A stretch of DNA of 64,000 nt from the NCBI RefSeq assembly GCF_900156505.1, contig NZ_FTPR01000001.1, positions 682,001-746,000 on the forward strand, given 5' to 3'. Below, one piece after another: positions 25,960-35,838 of the stretch. Origin of the DNA: Yoonia rosea. Its GTDB lineage: Bacteria > Pseudomonadota > Alphaproteobacteria > Rhodobacterales > Rhodobacteraceae. A program made the translations under genes and the position numbers. The notes beneath the pieces are model-generated. The model saw nothing but the letters and a program-made list of their open reading frames with translations, did no database searches and had not been told where the DNA came from. Positions within the stretch are counted from its first letter, which is position 1; each line of letters begins with the position of its first letter.

Positions 25960-26319
25960 ATGAAATACACCGAAGAACATGAATGGCTGCGCCCCGAAGA
26001 CGATCTGATCGTCGTGGGGATTACAGAACACGCCACGACCCAACTGGGCGATATCGTCTTTGTCGAATTGCCCGAAGTCGGCGCGACCGTGACCAAGGAC
26101 GACGAGATCGTGGTCATCGAAAGCGTCAAGGCCGCGTCTGATATCCTCGCGCCACTGGACGGTGAAATCGTTGAAGTGAATACAGCCCTTGCCGACAATC
26201 CCGCCCTCGCCAACGACGACGCCATCGGGGACGGTTGGTTCTTCAAGATCAAGCCGTCCGACCCGTCACAGATGGACGAGTACATGGACGAAGCAGCCTA
26301 TAACGCAATGATCGCCTGA
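25960..26319 (+). CDS. gcvH: Glycine cleavage system H protein
   Basis: This 119-residue carrier protein shuttles the aminomethyl group between GcvP, GcvT and the dihydrolipoamide dehydrogenase. The lipoyl lysine is Lys57 in ESVKAASDI. The N-terminus (KYTEEHEWLR) and the GITEHATTQLGDIVFVELP block are typical. The gene lies 15 bp after gcvT and 18 bp before gcvP, so it is in the riboswitch-controlled operon. Confidence 0.97.
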   Translation: MKYTEEHEWLRPEDDLIVVGITEHATTQLGDIVFVELPEVGATVTKDDEIVVIESVKAASDILAPLDGEIVEVNTALADNPALANDDAIGDGWFFKIKPSDPSQMDEYMDEAAYNAMIA

Positions 26320-26337
26320 ACACGCGCGGAGCCTGAC

Positions 26338-29181
26338 ATGCCTTTTACCCCGACCGATTATCTGCCCTATGACTTTGCCAACCGCCGCCATATCGGACCC
26401 TCGCAGGCCGAAATGGTGCAGATGCTGCAAGTGGTCGGGGCAAAAGACCTTGATGCGCTGATTGACGACACATTGCCTGCCGCGATCCGGCAGAAAGACC
26501 CGCTGGACTTCGGCAAGCCGCTGTCCGAGGCAGAGTTGCTGCGTAGTATGAAAAAGACGGCGCAAAAGAACAAGGTGCTGACGTCTTTGATCGGGCAGGG
26601 GTATCATGGCACGGTCACGCCCCCCGCAATCCAGCGCAATATTTTCGAAAACCCTGCGTGGTACACCGCCTATACGCCCTATCAGCCCGAGATTTCACAG
26701 GGCCGGCTTGAGGCCCTGTTGAACTTCCAGACCATGGTCTCCGACCTGACTGGACTGGAGATTGCCAACGCGTCCCTGCTGGACGAGGCAACCGCCTGCG
26801 CCGAGGCAATGACCATGGCGCAGCGTGTCGCCAAGAGCAAAGCCAAAGCGTTCTTTGTCGACGAAAACTGCCATCCGCAAAACATCGCCGTCATCCAGAC
26901 CCGCGCCGCACCGCTGGGGATCGAGGTGATCGTGGGTGATCCGGACACACTGGACGCCGCGGCGGTCTTTGGCGGGATCTTCCAATTTCCCGGGACCCAC
27001 GGGCATTTGCGTGATTTCACCGACCAGATAGCAGCCCTGCATGCCGAGAACGCCATTGGTGTGATTGCGGCTGACCCGTTGTCACTGACGCTATTCAAAG
27101 AACCCGGTGCGATGGGCGCCGATATCGCCATCGGCAGCACCCAGCGTTTTGGCGTGCCCGTTGGCTATGGCGGCCCGCACGCGGCCTATATGGCGACGAA
27201 AAAGGCTTATGCACGGTCTATGCCCGGCCGCATTGTGGGTGTGTCGATCGACAGTCACGGCAACCGCGCCTACCGGCTGTCCTTGCAGACCCGCGAACAG
27301 CACATCCGCCGCGAAAAGGCGACGTCCAACGTGTGTACGGCACAGGCGCTTTTGGCGGTGATGGCAGGGTTCTATGCCGTTTTCCATGGCCCCGAGGGGT
27401 TGAAAGCCATTGCCCAACGCATTCACCGCAAAACCGCGCGGCTGGTTGAGGGACTGAAAGACGCGGGCTTTGACGTGCGTCCTGCCACATTTTTTGACAC
27501 GGTAACGGTCGATGTCGGGCCGTTGCAGGCGGCTGTCATCGCCGCGGCGGTGAACGAAGGGATCAACCTGCGCGCCGTGGGCAAAACCCGCGTGGGGATT
27601 ACGCTCGATGAACGCACGCGGCCCGAGACAATCGAGGCCGTCTGGCGCGCCTTTGGCATCACGCGGGCGGACAAGGATTATACACCGCATTATCACATGC
27701 CGGAAAAGCTGATCCGCACGTCTGACTATCTGACGCATCCAGTGTTCCACATGAACCGCGCCGAGACGGAAATGATGCGCTATATGCGCCGCCTTGCGGA
27801 TCGTGATCTGGCGCTGGACCGCGCCATGATCCCGCTGGGGTCGTGCACCATGAAGCTGAATTCCGCCGCCGAGATGATGCCGGTGTCGTGGGATGAATTC
27901 GCGTTGCTGCACCCCTATGCGCCCCGCGATCAGGCCGAAGGCTATCACGAAATGATCGACGATCTGTCGGCGAAACTCTGTGATGTGACCGGCTATGACG
28001 CGATTTCGATGCAGCCCAATTCCGGTGCACAGGGTGAATATGCGGGGCTTTTGACGATTGCGCGCTATCACGCAGAGCAGGGACAGGGGCACCGTAACAT
28101 CTGTCTGATCCCGATGTCCGCGCACGGGACGAACCCCGCCTCGGCGCAGATGGTCGGCTGGACCGTGGTGCCGATTAAATCGGACGCCAAAGGCGATATT
28201 GATCTGGATGATTTCCGCGCCAAAGCCGCGCAGCACGCCGACAATCTTGCAGGCTGCATGATCACCTATCCATCGACCCATGGCGTGTTCGAGGAAACGG
28301 TGACCGAGGTGTGCAAAATCACTCATGAGCACGGCGGTCAGGTCTATATCGACGGGGCCAATATGAACGCGATGGTCGGCCTGTCGCGCCCCGGTGATCT
28401 GGGGGGCGATGTCAGCCACCTGAACCTGCACAAAACCTTCTGCATTCCCCACGGTGGTGGCGGCCCCGGCATGGGCCCGATTGGTGTGAAATCACACCTG
28501 ATCCCGCATCTGCCCGGCGATCCCAACGGCGGGGAAGGGGCGGTGTCGGCGGCGGCTTACGGTTCGCCCTCGCTTTTGCCGATCTCTTGGGCCTATTGCC
28601 TGATGATGGGCGGTGAGGGGCTGACGCAAGCCACGCGCGTTGCGATCCTGAACGCCAATTACATCGCCAAACGGCTCGAAGGGGCCTTTGATGTTCTCTA
28701 CAAAGGCCCGACCGGCCGTGTGGCGCATGAATGTATCATCGACACACGCCCCTTTGCGGAGAGCGCCGGTGTGACAGTAGACGATATCGCCAAGCGCCTG
28801 ATCGACAACGGTTTCCACGCCCCCACGATGAGCTGGCCCGTCGCCGGAACGCTGATGGTGGAACCCACGGAATCCGAAACCAAGGCCGAGCTTGACCGGT
28901 TCTGCGATGCGATGCTGGCAATCCGCGCCGAGATTGCCCAGATCGAAAATGGCCAGATCGACGCGGTCAACAACCCGCTCAAGAACGCTCCCCACACGAT
29001 GGAAGACCTCGTGCTGGACTGGGACCGGCCTTATTCACGCGAAGTGGGGTGTTTCCCGCCCGGTGCGTTCCGGATCGACAAATACTGGCCACCGGTCAAC
29101 CGCGTCGACAATGTCTGGGGCGACCGCAACCTGACCTGCACCTGCCCGCCGATGACAGACTATCTGGAAGCGGCAGAGTAG
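26338..29181 (+). CDS. gcvP: Glycine dehydrogenase (decarboxylating), single-chain P protein
   Basis: This 947-residue PLP enzyme decarboxylates glycine and loads the remainder on GcvH. The single-chain form combines the two halves that are separate proteins in some bacteria. The N-terminal half starts with FANRHIGP-like NRRHIGPS; the C-terminal half holds the PLP lysine Lys699 in [19 protein letters not shown]. Other landmarks are [19 protein letters not shown] and [14 protein letters not shown]. It is the last gene of the operon; a weak stem (GCCGGCA/TGCCGGC, 29213-29235) follows. Confidence 0.97.
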   Translation: MPFTPTDYLPYDFANRRHIGPSQAEMVQMLQVVGAKDLDALIDDTLPAAIRQKDPLDFGKPLSEAELLRSMKKTAQKNKVLTSLIGQGYHGTVTPPAIQRNIFENPAWYTAYTPYQPEISQGRLEALLNFQTMVSDLTGLEIANASLLDEATACAEAMTMAQRVAKSKAKAFFVDENCHPQNIAVIQTRAAPLGIEVIVGDPDTLDAAAVFGGIFQFPGTHGHLRDFTDQIAALHAENAIGVIAADPLSLTLFKEPGAMGADIAIGSTQRFGVPVGYGGPHAAYMATKKAYARSMPGRIVGVSIDSHGNRAYRLSLQTREQHIRREKATSNVCTAQALLAVMAGFYAVFHGPEGLKAIAQRIHRKTARLVEGLKDAGFDVRPATFFDTVTVDVGPLQAAVIAAAVNEGINLRAVGKTRVGITLDERTRPETIEAVWRAFGITRADKDYTPHYHMPEKLIRTSDYLTHPVFHMNRAETEMMRYMRRLADRDLALDRAMIPLGSCTMKLNSAAEMMPVSWDEFALLHPYAPRDQAEGYHEMIDDLSAKLCDVTGYDAISMQPNSGAQGEYAGLLTIARYHAEQGQGHRNICLIPMSAHGTNPASAQMVGWTVVPIKSDAKGDIDLDDFRAKAAQHADNLAGCMITYPSTHGVFEETVTEVCKITHEHGGQVYIDGANMNAMVGLSRPGDLGGDVSHLNLHKTFCIPHGGGGPGMGPIGVKSHLIPHLPGDPNGGEGAVSAAAYGSPSLLPISWAYCLMMGGEGLTQATRVAILNANYIAKRLEGAFDVLYKGPTGRVAHECIIDTRPFAESAGVTVDDIAKRLIDNGFHAPTMSWPVAGTLMVEPTESETKAELDRFCDAMLAIRAEIAQIENGQIDAVNNPLKNAPHTMEDLVLDWDRPYSREVGCFPPGAFRIDKYWPPVNRVDNVWGDRNLTCTCPPMTDYLEAAE

Positions 29182-29565
29182 GGGCTGCATCAGGACCGTG
29201 TGACCGTAATGTGCCGGCAGCCAACGGGTGCCGGCGCTTTCGGGCGGACCTATTGAAAAAGGCACGCATAAATGTTGCCGTTGCAGGCAGATCAACATGC
29301 TGCCGCTCTATGAGCTGATGACGCAGTTTGTCGCCCAGAATTTGGAAACTGGTGCACCGTTGCCCACCTGTTGGGGTGATCCAGGCGGAAAAAAGGCTTG
29401 AAGACAATGCCGGTTGCGGATCAAGGCCTCCGGGGCGGAGCGGCGAACAATGCGGGCATCACCCAAACAATCCAGTTCGACAGTGTCTGCAATTCTGTAT
29501 CGCGGCTATTGTACGCCATATGATCGAACTGCCGTCATGTCTCTGGAAGCTAAGTGTCCGGAAAC
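29182..29565. other. 384 bp between gcvP and the hybrid kinase, no supported gene
   Basis: This stretch lies between convergent genes. A 7-bp stem with a 9-base loop (29213-29235) may end the gcv transcript but has no good T-run. A short frame at 29297 (34 codons, beginning MLPLYELMTQFVAQ) has no ribosome site and no family that I recognise. Nothing else is supported. Confidence 0.5.
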
Positions 29566-32067
29566 TTACTGCGAAAGCTGAGCCTTTGTTTGGATCCAAC
29601 TGGCGGCGAAACGCGCTGAACTATCACGTATATCGTCGACGTTTCCCACTTTGGCAGCCCTCTCAATTTGCTTGAGTGTCTTTCCCAACGGACCTGCGCC
29701 AAATACCGCCGCGCTCCCTGCAACTTTATGGGCCCGTGCGGATATCTCAAGAAAATCATGGACCTCGCCGGACTCTAGCCAGTCTTGAAATTCATCGACT
29801 TCGGTCACAAAACGAGACCTGAGTTTCACAAAGGCCTCTTCACCCAGTGTATCACGTGTCTGATCGCTATGGCCGGTATCGATCATGCCGTGTGTCTCGT
29901 GACTTGATGGACGACCAATTTGGCCAAGCAGATCACGCAACGCGGGGCGCGAGAGGGGTTTGGTCAGGATGCCGTTCATGCCATCTGCAAGAAACTCCCT
30001 TTGCTCCTCGGGCATGGCGTTGGCGGTGAGGGCAACAATGACGGTATCTTTGCAGGCACCATTGCTGTTGCGTATGGCCCGGGTTGCTGCGCGACCGTCC
30101 ATAATCGGCATGCTGATATCCATCAGGATGAGGTCAAAATGGGTCTCGGCCGCAGCCGCGACACCCTGTGGTCCATCATGGGCCTCAACAACCAAGTGTC
30201 CCTCGGCCTGCAGCATCTCACGGGCGACGATGCGGTTGATTTCATTATCTTCGACCAACAACACATTGAGGGGCCTTGTCGGCAGCAGGATCGCTGGTCG
30301 TTTTGGTTTGTCATCCGCTTCTCCGGCCGGCGTGACCGGCAGTTTGACCCAGAAGGTACTGCCCTCACCAACCACGCTCTCCACACCAATTTCACCGCCC
30401 AGTGCATCGACGAAACGTTTTGCGATGCTCAGGCCCAATCCGGTCCCGCCGGCTTCACGGTCATACGCCACGTTGCCGGTGACGAAATCATCAAAAATAC
30501 GCTCAGCAAGGTCCGCTGATATACCAGGCCCGGTGTCTGCAATCTTGATCAGCAATTCAGTCTCGTCCGCTTCGCCAACGTTTTCGACGGTGACCGAAAC
30601 CTCTCCACGCCGGGTGAATTTCACAGCATTGCCGATCAGGTTCATCAGGACATGTTGAAGCCGGTCATGGTCGGATAGAACCCTGTTCATCGGTTCGCCG
30701 CGCCAACGCCAAGTTAACGAAGTCTCATTCCTTGTGGCCGTGCCTTTTTGGTTATCCACAATATCCTGCAGCAAAGCGGAAATATCGACCGGTCGTGACC
30801 GCGTGCTGAGCTTTCCCGCGTCGTAGCGCGTAATGTCCAAGACATCGGAGATGTGACTCATCAAGAGGCGACCGGACGTTTCCATGTAGCCGACATACCG
30901 CTCCTGCAAGGGGCTCAATGTTGTGTCGCGCAACAGGCTCATGTTTCCCAAAAGCCCATTGAGAGGTGTTCTGATCTCATGGCTCATTGTGGACAGAAAG
31001 TCGGTCTTGAGTTTCTCTCCAGCTAACGCCTTGTCACGCGCCGCGACAAGTTCGGCCTCTGCTGCAACGCGATTTGAGATGTCGCGCAAGAATGCGACAA
31101 AGATCTCTCCTTCGTCGGTCGTTGCTGATTGGATTGCAAGCTCAACGGGAAAGATGTGGCCCTCACGGTGCTTGGCTTCCAGCTTGACGCGCCCTTTCCC
31201 GACAACGCGTTTTTCGCCTTTGTCGCGCATACGCTCCATGCCGGCGTCATGCGCTTTGCGCATGTGATCGGGCACAATGACAGATCCGATTTCTTGGCCA
31301 AGGACGTCTTCTTCTTTGAAACCGAATATTCCTTCGGCTGCTGGGCTGAACTGCAAAATCAGCCCATTGGCGTCGCATACGATGACGCCGTCAAGAGACG
31401 TGCCCATGACGGTGCTCATCCGCATCGACGTTTGTTTGTTCTCTTGTTCCCGGCGGTAAATATTTGCGTTCAGACGGTAGAGGTGGAGAATTGCGAACAA
31501 GAGCACAGCAATCAGCGCGGCAATAGCAACGGCCAATTGAGTCATCGTGCGTGCAACTTTTTCACGTTGGAAGTCCGCCTCTCTCGCATAGAGATCAAGC
31601 CCGGAGTTCCCCAGAGCGCGCACTGTTGGCGCAATCTCGAGCGCCATGGACGTCAAACGCGAAACTTGCCGCAAGAGTTCATCGTCAGGCGCATCAATAA
31701 TACTTACAGCTTCGTCCAGAAACGCGGTCAGTGTTTCCAGATGCTGACGGACTGCTGGATCAGCGCGCAAACCTTCGAAAACAGTCGCCTCTTTGACGGT
31801 TGTTATGCGGCTAAAAAAGACATCGAACTCTTGCCGCATCTGCGCCGGGTCAACAGGATCGGCCTCGACTTCTTGTACAAAGTCAAGAAATTCAACCTGC
31901 GTTTGAACCAACGACCACTGCACATTGTCTGATTGGGCAGAGCCGAGCAGGCGGATTTCCTGCGACACGTTAAAAGCGAGAAAAGCAACCGAGCATGTTG
32001 CGACAAAGCCCGCTAGGAGCGCAATCCTGCGGCCCTTGCGATTGCGTGGCAAAATGGTCGTGAACAC
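29566..32067 (-). CDS. Hybrid sensor kinase with PAS, receiver and HPt domains
   Basis: This 833-residue protein is a complete phosphorelay in one chain: TM1 (about 16-34), periplasmic helical domain, TM2 (175-197), PAS (about 215-335), HisKA with FLSTMSHEIRTPLNGLLGN (phospho-His 363), ATPase (N-box LIGNAVKF, GTGLGLSIAKR), receiver (phospho-Asp 650 in LILMDISMP) and HPt (His780 in ARAHKVAGSA). It can therefore phosphorylate separate regulators; two are encoded within 5 kb (33884 and 34609). It is transcribed with the upstream sulfite-oxidase-fold gene (44 bp gap), which may help in sensing. The signal is unknown. Confidence 0.92.
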   Translation of the reverse strand: MFTTILPRNRKGRRIALLAGFVATCSVAFLAFNVSQEIRLLGSAQSDNVQWSLVQTQVEFLDFVQEVEADPVDPAQMRQEFDVFFSRITTVKEATVFEGLRADPAVRQHLETLTAFLDEAVSIIDAPDDELLRQVSRLTSMALEIAPTVRALGNSGLDLYAREADFQREKVARTMTQLAVAIAALIAVLLFAILHLYRLNANIYRREQENKQTSMRMSTVMGTSLDGVIVCDANGLILQFSPAAEGIFGFKEEDVLGQEIGSVIVPDHMRKAHDAGMERMRDKGEKRVVGKGRVKLEAKHREGHIFPVELAIQSATTDEGEIFVAFLRDISNRVAAEAELVAARDKALAGEKLKTDFLSTMSHEIRTPLNGLLGNMSLLRDTTLSPLQERYVGYMETSGRLLMSHISDVLDITRYDAGKLSTRSRPVDISALLQDIVDNQKGTATRNETSLTWRWRGEPMNRVLSDHDRLQHVLMNLIGNAVKFTRRGEVSVTVENVGEADETELLIKIADTGPGISADLAERIFDDFVTGNVAYDREAGGTGLGLSIAKRFVDALGGEIGVESVVGEGSTFWVKLPVTPAGEADDKPKRPAILLPTRPLNVLLVEDNEINRIVAREMLQAEGHLVVEAHDGPQGVAAAAETHFDLILMDISMPIMDGRAATRAIRNSNGACKDTVIVALTANAMPEEQREFLADGMNGILTKPLSRPALRDLLGQIGRPSSHETHGMIDTGHSDQTRDTLGEEAFVKLRSRFVTEVDEFQDWLESGEVHDFLEISARAHKVAGSAAVFGAGPLGKTLKQIERAAKVGNVDDIRDSSARFAASWIQTKAQLSQ

Positions 32068-32111
32068 CTCAGAGGTCCCTTCGATTGAAGACTTTCAATT
32101 GACCTACAGGG

Positions 32112-32627
32112 TTACTGAACGATTTTCACCCTGTCGAGTTGCCATATACTGCGCGAATACACTACTTCCGAGCGATAGAGGCTGTTGCTGTCATATGGGT
32201 AGATCACCCAGAGCGGCCCCTTGTCGCGGACAGACATTGCGTTGCCGTCCATCAGATAAGCGATGATAGGTCCATCCGCGACCGCATCGCTGAAGGGGAT
32301 CTCAACCGTATAGTCATTGATCGCCGTCGCCAGAAACTGCCCGGCCTCTACACCGATGCTGGCGGCAAAGTCTGCGAGTGAGACGCCTGTAAATTCATGC
32401 ACGCCGTCAGTCCAAATGGTTGAGGTCTCAAATGTCGTGGCTGGCAATGCCATCAACATATCAAGATCAAGAAGCAGTTGGTCGCCATCATTGGTCATTG
32501 AGAGATCACCAGACACAGCCAACACAACATCGCCGGACGGCGCTGCCATCTCCTGTGCCATCGAAATTGAAACCAATCCAACGGCCAGTGACAGACCAAG
32601 TGTAATTTTTTTGAAGTGGCTGAACAT
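32112..32627 (-). CDS. Periplasmic sulfite-oxidase-fold protein without cysteines
   Basis: This 171-residue exported protein (signal peptide to about MAQ, residue 25) has the pattern of the small stand-alone members of the molybdopterin-oxidoreductase (sulfite oxidase) fold: TSTIWTDGVHEFTGVSLADF, AINDYTVEIPFSD, YLMDGNAMSVRDKGPLWVIYP. It contains no cysteine at all, so the residue that binds molybdenum in sulfite oxidase is absent and catalysis by that cofactor is unlikely. Co-transcription with the hybrid kinase suggests a periplasmic ligand-binding partner. The ATG at 32627 follows AGAGGA. Confidence 0.82.
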   Translation of the reverse strand: MFSHFKKITLGLSLAVGLVSISMAQEMAAPSGDVVLAVSGDLSMTNDGDQLLLDLDMLMALPATTFETSTIWTDGVHEFTGVSLADFAASIGVEAGQFLATAINDYTVEIPFSDAVADGPIIAYLMDGNAMSVRDKGPLWVIYPYDSNSLYRSEVVYSRSIWQLDRVKIVQ

Positions 32628-32692
32628 GGGGTATCCTCTAATTTTACCGCACTCTTTTGACATTGAAAAAATCCGAAATCACGCGGGCATGG

Positions 32693-32719
32693 GGATAGCG
32701 GCCTATCCATTCGGATAGG
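32693..32719. promoter_or_regulatory. Three 10-bp-phased half-sites (GGATAG/CTATCC), putative operator
   Basis: GGATAG (32693), CTATCC (32703) and GGATAG (32713) alternate in orientation with exactly 10 bp between starts, making two overlapping palindromes, one of them CCTATCC-ATTC-GGATAGG. It lies 66 bp upstream of the sulfite-oxidase-fold/hybrid-kinase operon. A related dyad is at 34501-34518. The phasing fits a dimeric LuxR/NarL-type regulator such as that encoded at 33884. Confidence 0.6.
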
Positions 32720-32751
32720 TCGGCGGGGCATGCGTGTCGGTTTGATCCAAA

Positions 32752-33639
32752 TCAGGCGACCAAACGCAGCGGTCGGGAGCGCTGATCGACAAAGGCTGCA
32801 TATGCGTCGCGCAGGTCTGCCCGGCTTAAGGCGAATGATGCAGTGGCCTGAACATAGCCTTGGACCGACCCGCAATCGAACCGTTGTCCTTCAAACAAAT
32901 ATCCGGTGACACCCACAGATTTGACGTCAGCATTGATTGCATCTGTCAGTTGCAACTCGCCACCTGCGCCGGGGCACAAAGCGTCAAGGCGATCCATGAT
33001 CGCACTGTCCAGAATATAGCGACCGATGACCGCCTTTGTTGACGGCGCCAGATCGGGGCGGGGTTTTTCAACCAAGCCACGTGCATAGGCAAGCGCGCCA
33101 GCCTCTTTCTTGACGTCGAGAATGCCATACATGTGTGTTTCCGCAAGCGGAACGTCCATGGTCGCAACCATATGCCCGCCGATGTCGCGATGGGCATCAA
33201 CCATTTGCGCCAATGCACCGCGTTCGCCCTTGATCACATCATCAGGCAGGATAACTGCGAAGGGCTCGTTTCCAATCAGTCTCTTGGCTTGGCGGACAGC
33301 ATGGCCAAGCCCCAGGGGCTGGGCTTGACGCAGAATTGTCAAGGCACCCTCGGGCATGCGCGTCGGTTCAAGGGCGGCAAGTGCGTCTGCTTTGCCTGCC
33401 GCCTGCAATCGTGTTTCCAGCGCAGCGGCCGTATCAAAGTAGTCTTCCAATGCGCCTTTGCCTGCCGCAGAAACAAAGATGAACTCCTCGATGCCAGCTT
33501 CGCGTGCTTCATCCACCGCATATTGGATCAAAGGACGATCAACCAATGTCAGCATTTCTTTGGGAATGGACTTGGTCGCGGGCAGGAAACGTGTTCCCAT
33601 CCCTGCAACGGGAAAAACGGCTTTTCGGATATGTGTCAT
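32752..33639 (-). CDS. galU: UTP-glucose-1-phosphate uridylyltransferase
   Basis: This 295-residue enzyme makes UDP-glucose from UTP and glucose 1-phosphate. The N-terminal nucleotide-binding motif is KAVFPVAGMGTRFLPATK and is followed by SIPKEMLTLVDRPLIQYAVDEA; LGLGHAVRQAK and FAVILPDDVI are also typical, as is GYLFEGQRFDCGSVQGYVQA near the end. The ATG at 33639 gives the usual N-terminus; upstream in-frame starts add unrelated residues. It lies between the kinase operon and the response regulators. As source of the glucosyl donor it fits the GT2 and DUF3131 genes 6-9 kb away, though galU also serves general envelope synthesis. Confidence 0.95.
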   Translation of the reverse strand: MTHIRKAVFPVAGMGTRFLPATKSIPKEMLTLVDRPLIQYAVDEAREAGIEEFIFVSAAGKGALEDYFDTAAALETRLQAAGKADALAALEPTRMPEGALTILRQAQPLGLGHAVRQAKRLIGNEPFAVILPDDVIKGERGALAQMVDAHRDIGGHMVATMDVPLAETHMYGILDVKKEAGALAYARGLVEKPRPDLAPSTKAVIGRYILDSAIMDRLDALCPGAGGELQLTDAINADVKSVGVTGYLFEGQRFDCGSVQGYVQATASFALSRADLRDAYAAFVDQRSRPLRLVA

Positions 33640-33883
33640 CACTCGTGCTTTCATGCAATTTTGCGTACTGCTTGATCGAACAATAAAGGGTCCATCGCAA
33701 CCGAGCAGAGGGACAGCGGTTCCGCGCAAATGATGCATGCACATCTCAAACGCGTTGGATGGCATACCCGATGCGGTAGCTACACTATCCAAAAGAGTTA
33801 AGACGCCTTATTCTTCTAAAAGTTGTGCCATTGATTGGTCATAGTCGACAGTTATTTGGGTGCTGAATTCACGAGGAAGCGCA

Positions 33884-34498
33884 ATGAGAGTCCTAATCGC
33901 CGATGATCATGATCTGCTCAGAGACACGCTGGTCTTGTTTCTGGAAAACGAAGGCAGCATGGAGACTGAGGCCGTCGGCACTTTTGCCCAAGCGGCCGAG
34001 CGCATTCAGAACGATCGGCCCTATGATCTCATCTTGCTGGACTACAACATGCCCGGAATGAACGGGCTTGAAGGTCTCAAGTCAGCTATTGCAATGGGTC
34101 GAGGTCAAAAAGTTGCACTGATTTCAGGAGAAGCGACCAAGCAGGTCGCAGAAGCAGCTTTAGAAGCGGGGGCCTCGGGGTTTGTGCCCAAGTCACTACC
34201 GGCCAAATCACTGGTTAACGCAGTAAAGTTCATGGCGATGGGTGAACAATATGCCCCGCTCGACTTTATGACGGCGGTGGATGACGTTGAAACGAACCCT
34301 TTGGCGGACAAGTTGACGACACGCGAGTTGCAGGTCCTTGAAGGGCTGACCCAAGGTAAGTCAAACAAAGAGATCGCCCGTGATCTGGACATCCAAGAGC
34401 CCACCGTCAAACTGCATATGAAAACGCTATACCGGAAACTGGGTGCAGCCAATCGCACACAGGCTGCATTGATTGCGCGTGAGGCGGGTCTTTTCTAG
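33884..34498 (+). CDS. Response regulator, NarL/LuxR family
   Basis: This 204-residue regulator has a receiver domain with Asp7-Asp8 and phospho-Asp 53 (LILLDYNMPGMNG), Lys in VPKSLPAKS, and a C-terminal LuxR helix-turn-helix (about 144-204: LTTRELQVLEGLTQGKSNKEIA, then TVKLHMKTLYRKLG). The ATG at 33884 follows GAGGA. It is the best candidate for the final acceptor of the hybrid kinase HPt domain, and for the protein binding the GGATAG-type dyads at 32693 and 34501. Half-site-like GGATGG (33757) and CTATCC (33785) lie before its own gene, which may mean autoregulation. The pairing is inferred. Confidence 0.92.
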   Translation: MRVLIADDHDLLRDTLVLFLENEGSMETEAVGTFAQAAERIQNDRPYDLILLDYNMPGMNGLEGLKSAIAMGRGQKVALISGEATKQVAEAALEAGASGFVPKSLPAKSLVNAVKFMAMGEQYAPLDFMTAVDDVETNPLADKLTTRELQVLEGLTQGKSNKEIARDLDIQEPTVKLHMKTLYRKLGAANRTQAALIAREAGLF

Positions 34499-34500
34499 GA

Positions 34501-34518
34501 CCTACCCGTTCGGATGGG
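34501..34518. promoter_or_regulatory. Second operator-like dyad CCTACCC-GTTC-GGATGGG
   Basis: This near-palindrome matches the 32702-32719 site at 15 of 18 positions, including the central TTCGGAT, and its half-sites are again 10 bp apart. It starts 3 bp after the LuxR regulator stop and lies 90 bp before the receiver-PP2C gene. It could also act as a weak stem at the mRNA end, but the sequence conservation with the first site favours an operator. Confidence 0.55.
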
Positions 34519-34608
34519 TCTTCGTCCCAAAAGCGCTTCGCACTTAGCCGCCCGCGTTGATGAAACACTTTGTTAATCAAGATATCTCCTTCGCCAAGGA
34601 GATAATAA

Positions 34609-35838
34609 ATGTTCGACCGCACCTTACAGCAAACTCAAGCACCGCGACTAAAAGTGATCGTTGCAGAAGATTCTGATCTGCAGCGGCTCTTTTTGTGCAG
34701 CCTTATCAATGGTCTTGGATTTGAGGCAATTGAAGCTGCGGACGGCGATATCGCACTTGATCTCGTGGCGCGGACAAAAGCCGAGATCGTGATCAGTGAT
34801 CTTGAGATGCCCCACCTTGATGGCATTGACCTGACCCGCGAGATACGCGCGCTCAATCTGGATCAATATGTCCATGTCATTATGGTCACAGGGGCAGATG
34901 ATGTTGACATACGTGACGCGGCTTTGCTGGCCGGCGTTGACGATTTCATCACCAAAGAAAGCAGCCCCGCATTGTTAAAGGCGCGGTTACAGACCGCAGT
35001 GCGCTTGATCAATCACGCGGCGGAAGTTGCTGACCGGACGCGCATCATTAAGGAAACCAACCAGCGTATCCAGGATGATCTGCGCGCAGCGGCCGTCGCA
35101 CAGTGTCAGCTCTTGCCAAATCTGCAAGACGAAGTGATGGGCTTTCGGGTCGCATCCGCTTTCGTGCCGTCGGCAATCGTGTCGGGCGATATGTTCGGAT
35201 ACTTTGCTCTAAATGAGGAGAAGCTGGGTTTCTACGCGGTCGATGTGTCAGGGCACGGGGTGCACGCATCGCTGTTGTCCGTTGCGATCGGCCATCTGAT
35301 TACACCGGATTATTTCCGTACGCATGCTTTCGATGCGCATGGTCAGCCTGACCCCGCCCGGATGGTCGCCACATTGAATGCACGCTTCAGCGCGTTCGGC
35401 GGCGACGACTATTTCACCATGTTTTGCGGCATTGTCGACAGAGCGTCGGGGCGTCTGGATTTCTGCCAGGCGGGGTACCCGTCTGCGTTCTATGTCGATC
35501 CAGCCGGATGTGTGAGCTTGGCTGGCGACGGCGGCTTTCCTGTCGGAATGTTGCCTTCAGCGACCTATGAAAACACTGCGCATCAATTTGAAATCGGCGC
35601 GACCTTGGTCATTTGCTCGGACGCGGCAGCAGAGGCCGAAAACCATTCAAATCAACCGTTTGGCACCCCACGGGTCGGCGACATCGTGGGCTTGCCCCCC
35701 CGTTTGGGAGTTGACGAAATCCCGCAAACTATCGTGCAGGCGCTGAACCTGTGGCGCAACGGCGTACCGTTAGAAGATGATCTCACAGTCCTCGCCTTAG
35801 AAAGGAAATATCCCAGTGATACATACAACAATACTTGA
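34609..35838 (+). CDS. Receiver-PP2C phosphatase (RsbU/RssB-like)
   Basis: This 409-residue protein has a receiver domain (phospho-Asp 64 in VISDLEMPHLDG), a helical linker (130-160) and a PP2C/SpoIIE phosphatase. Catalytic metal residues are visible: Asp194 (SGDMFGY), Asp212 (AVDVSGHG) and the late EDDLTVLAL motif, so the enzyme should be active. In partner-switch systems such a phosphatase removes phosphate from the STAS antagonist when its receiver is phosphorylated. The STAS gene follows with a 23-bp overlap and the kinase after that. Phosphate probably comes from the hybrid kinase; this is not proven by sequence. Confidence 0.92.
   Translation: MFDRTLQQTQAPRLKVIVAEDSDLQRLFLCSLINGLGFEAIEAADGDIALDLVARTKAEIVISDLEMPHLDGIDLTREIRALNLDQYVHVIMVTGADDVDIRDAALLAGVDDFITKESSPALLKARLQTAVRLINHAAEVADRTRIIKETNQRIQDDLRAAAVAQCQLLPNLQDEVMGFRVASAFVPSAIVSGDMFGYFALNEEKLGFYAVDVSGHGVHASLLSVAIGHLITPDYFRTHAFDAHGQPDPARMVATLNARFSAFGGDDYFTMFCGIVDRASGRLDFCQAGYPSAFYVDPAGCVSLAGDGGFPVGMLPSATYENTAHQFEIGATLVICSDAAAEAENHSNQPFGTPRVGDIVGLPPRLGVDEIPQTIVQALNLWRNGVPLEDDLTVLALERKYPSDTYNNT

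Noticed and set aside
27091..28452. 453-codon open frame antisense to gcvP
   Set aside because: Composition is His/Arg-rich shadow sequence; gcvP on the other strand is certain.
33798..33812. CtrA-like TTAA-N7-TATT upstream of the LuxR-type regulator
   Set aside because: The second half does not match TTAA; only the site at 10524 is exact.
34501..34518. Transcription terminator after the LuxR-type regulator
   Set aside because: No T-run follows the stem and the sequence repeats the 32702 dyad, so an operator reading is preferred, although not proven.
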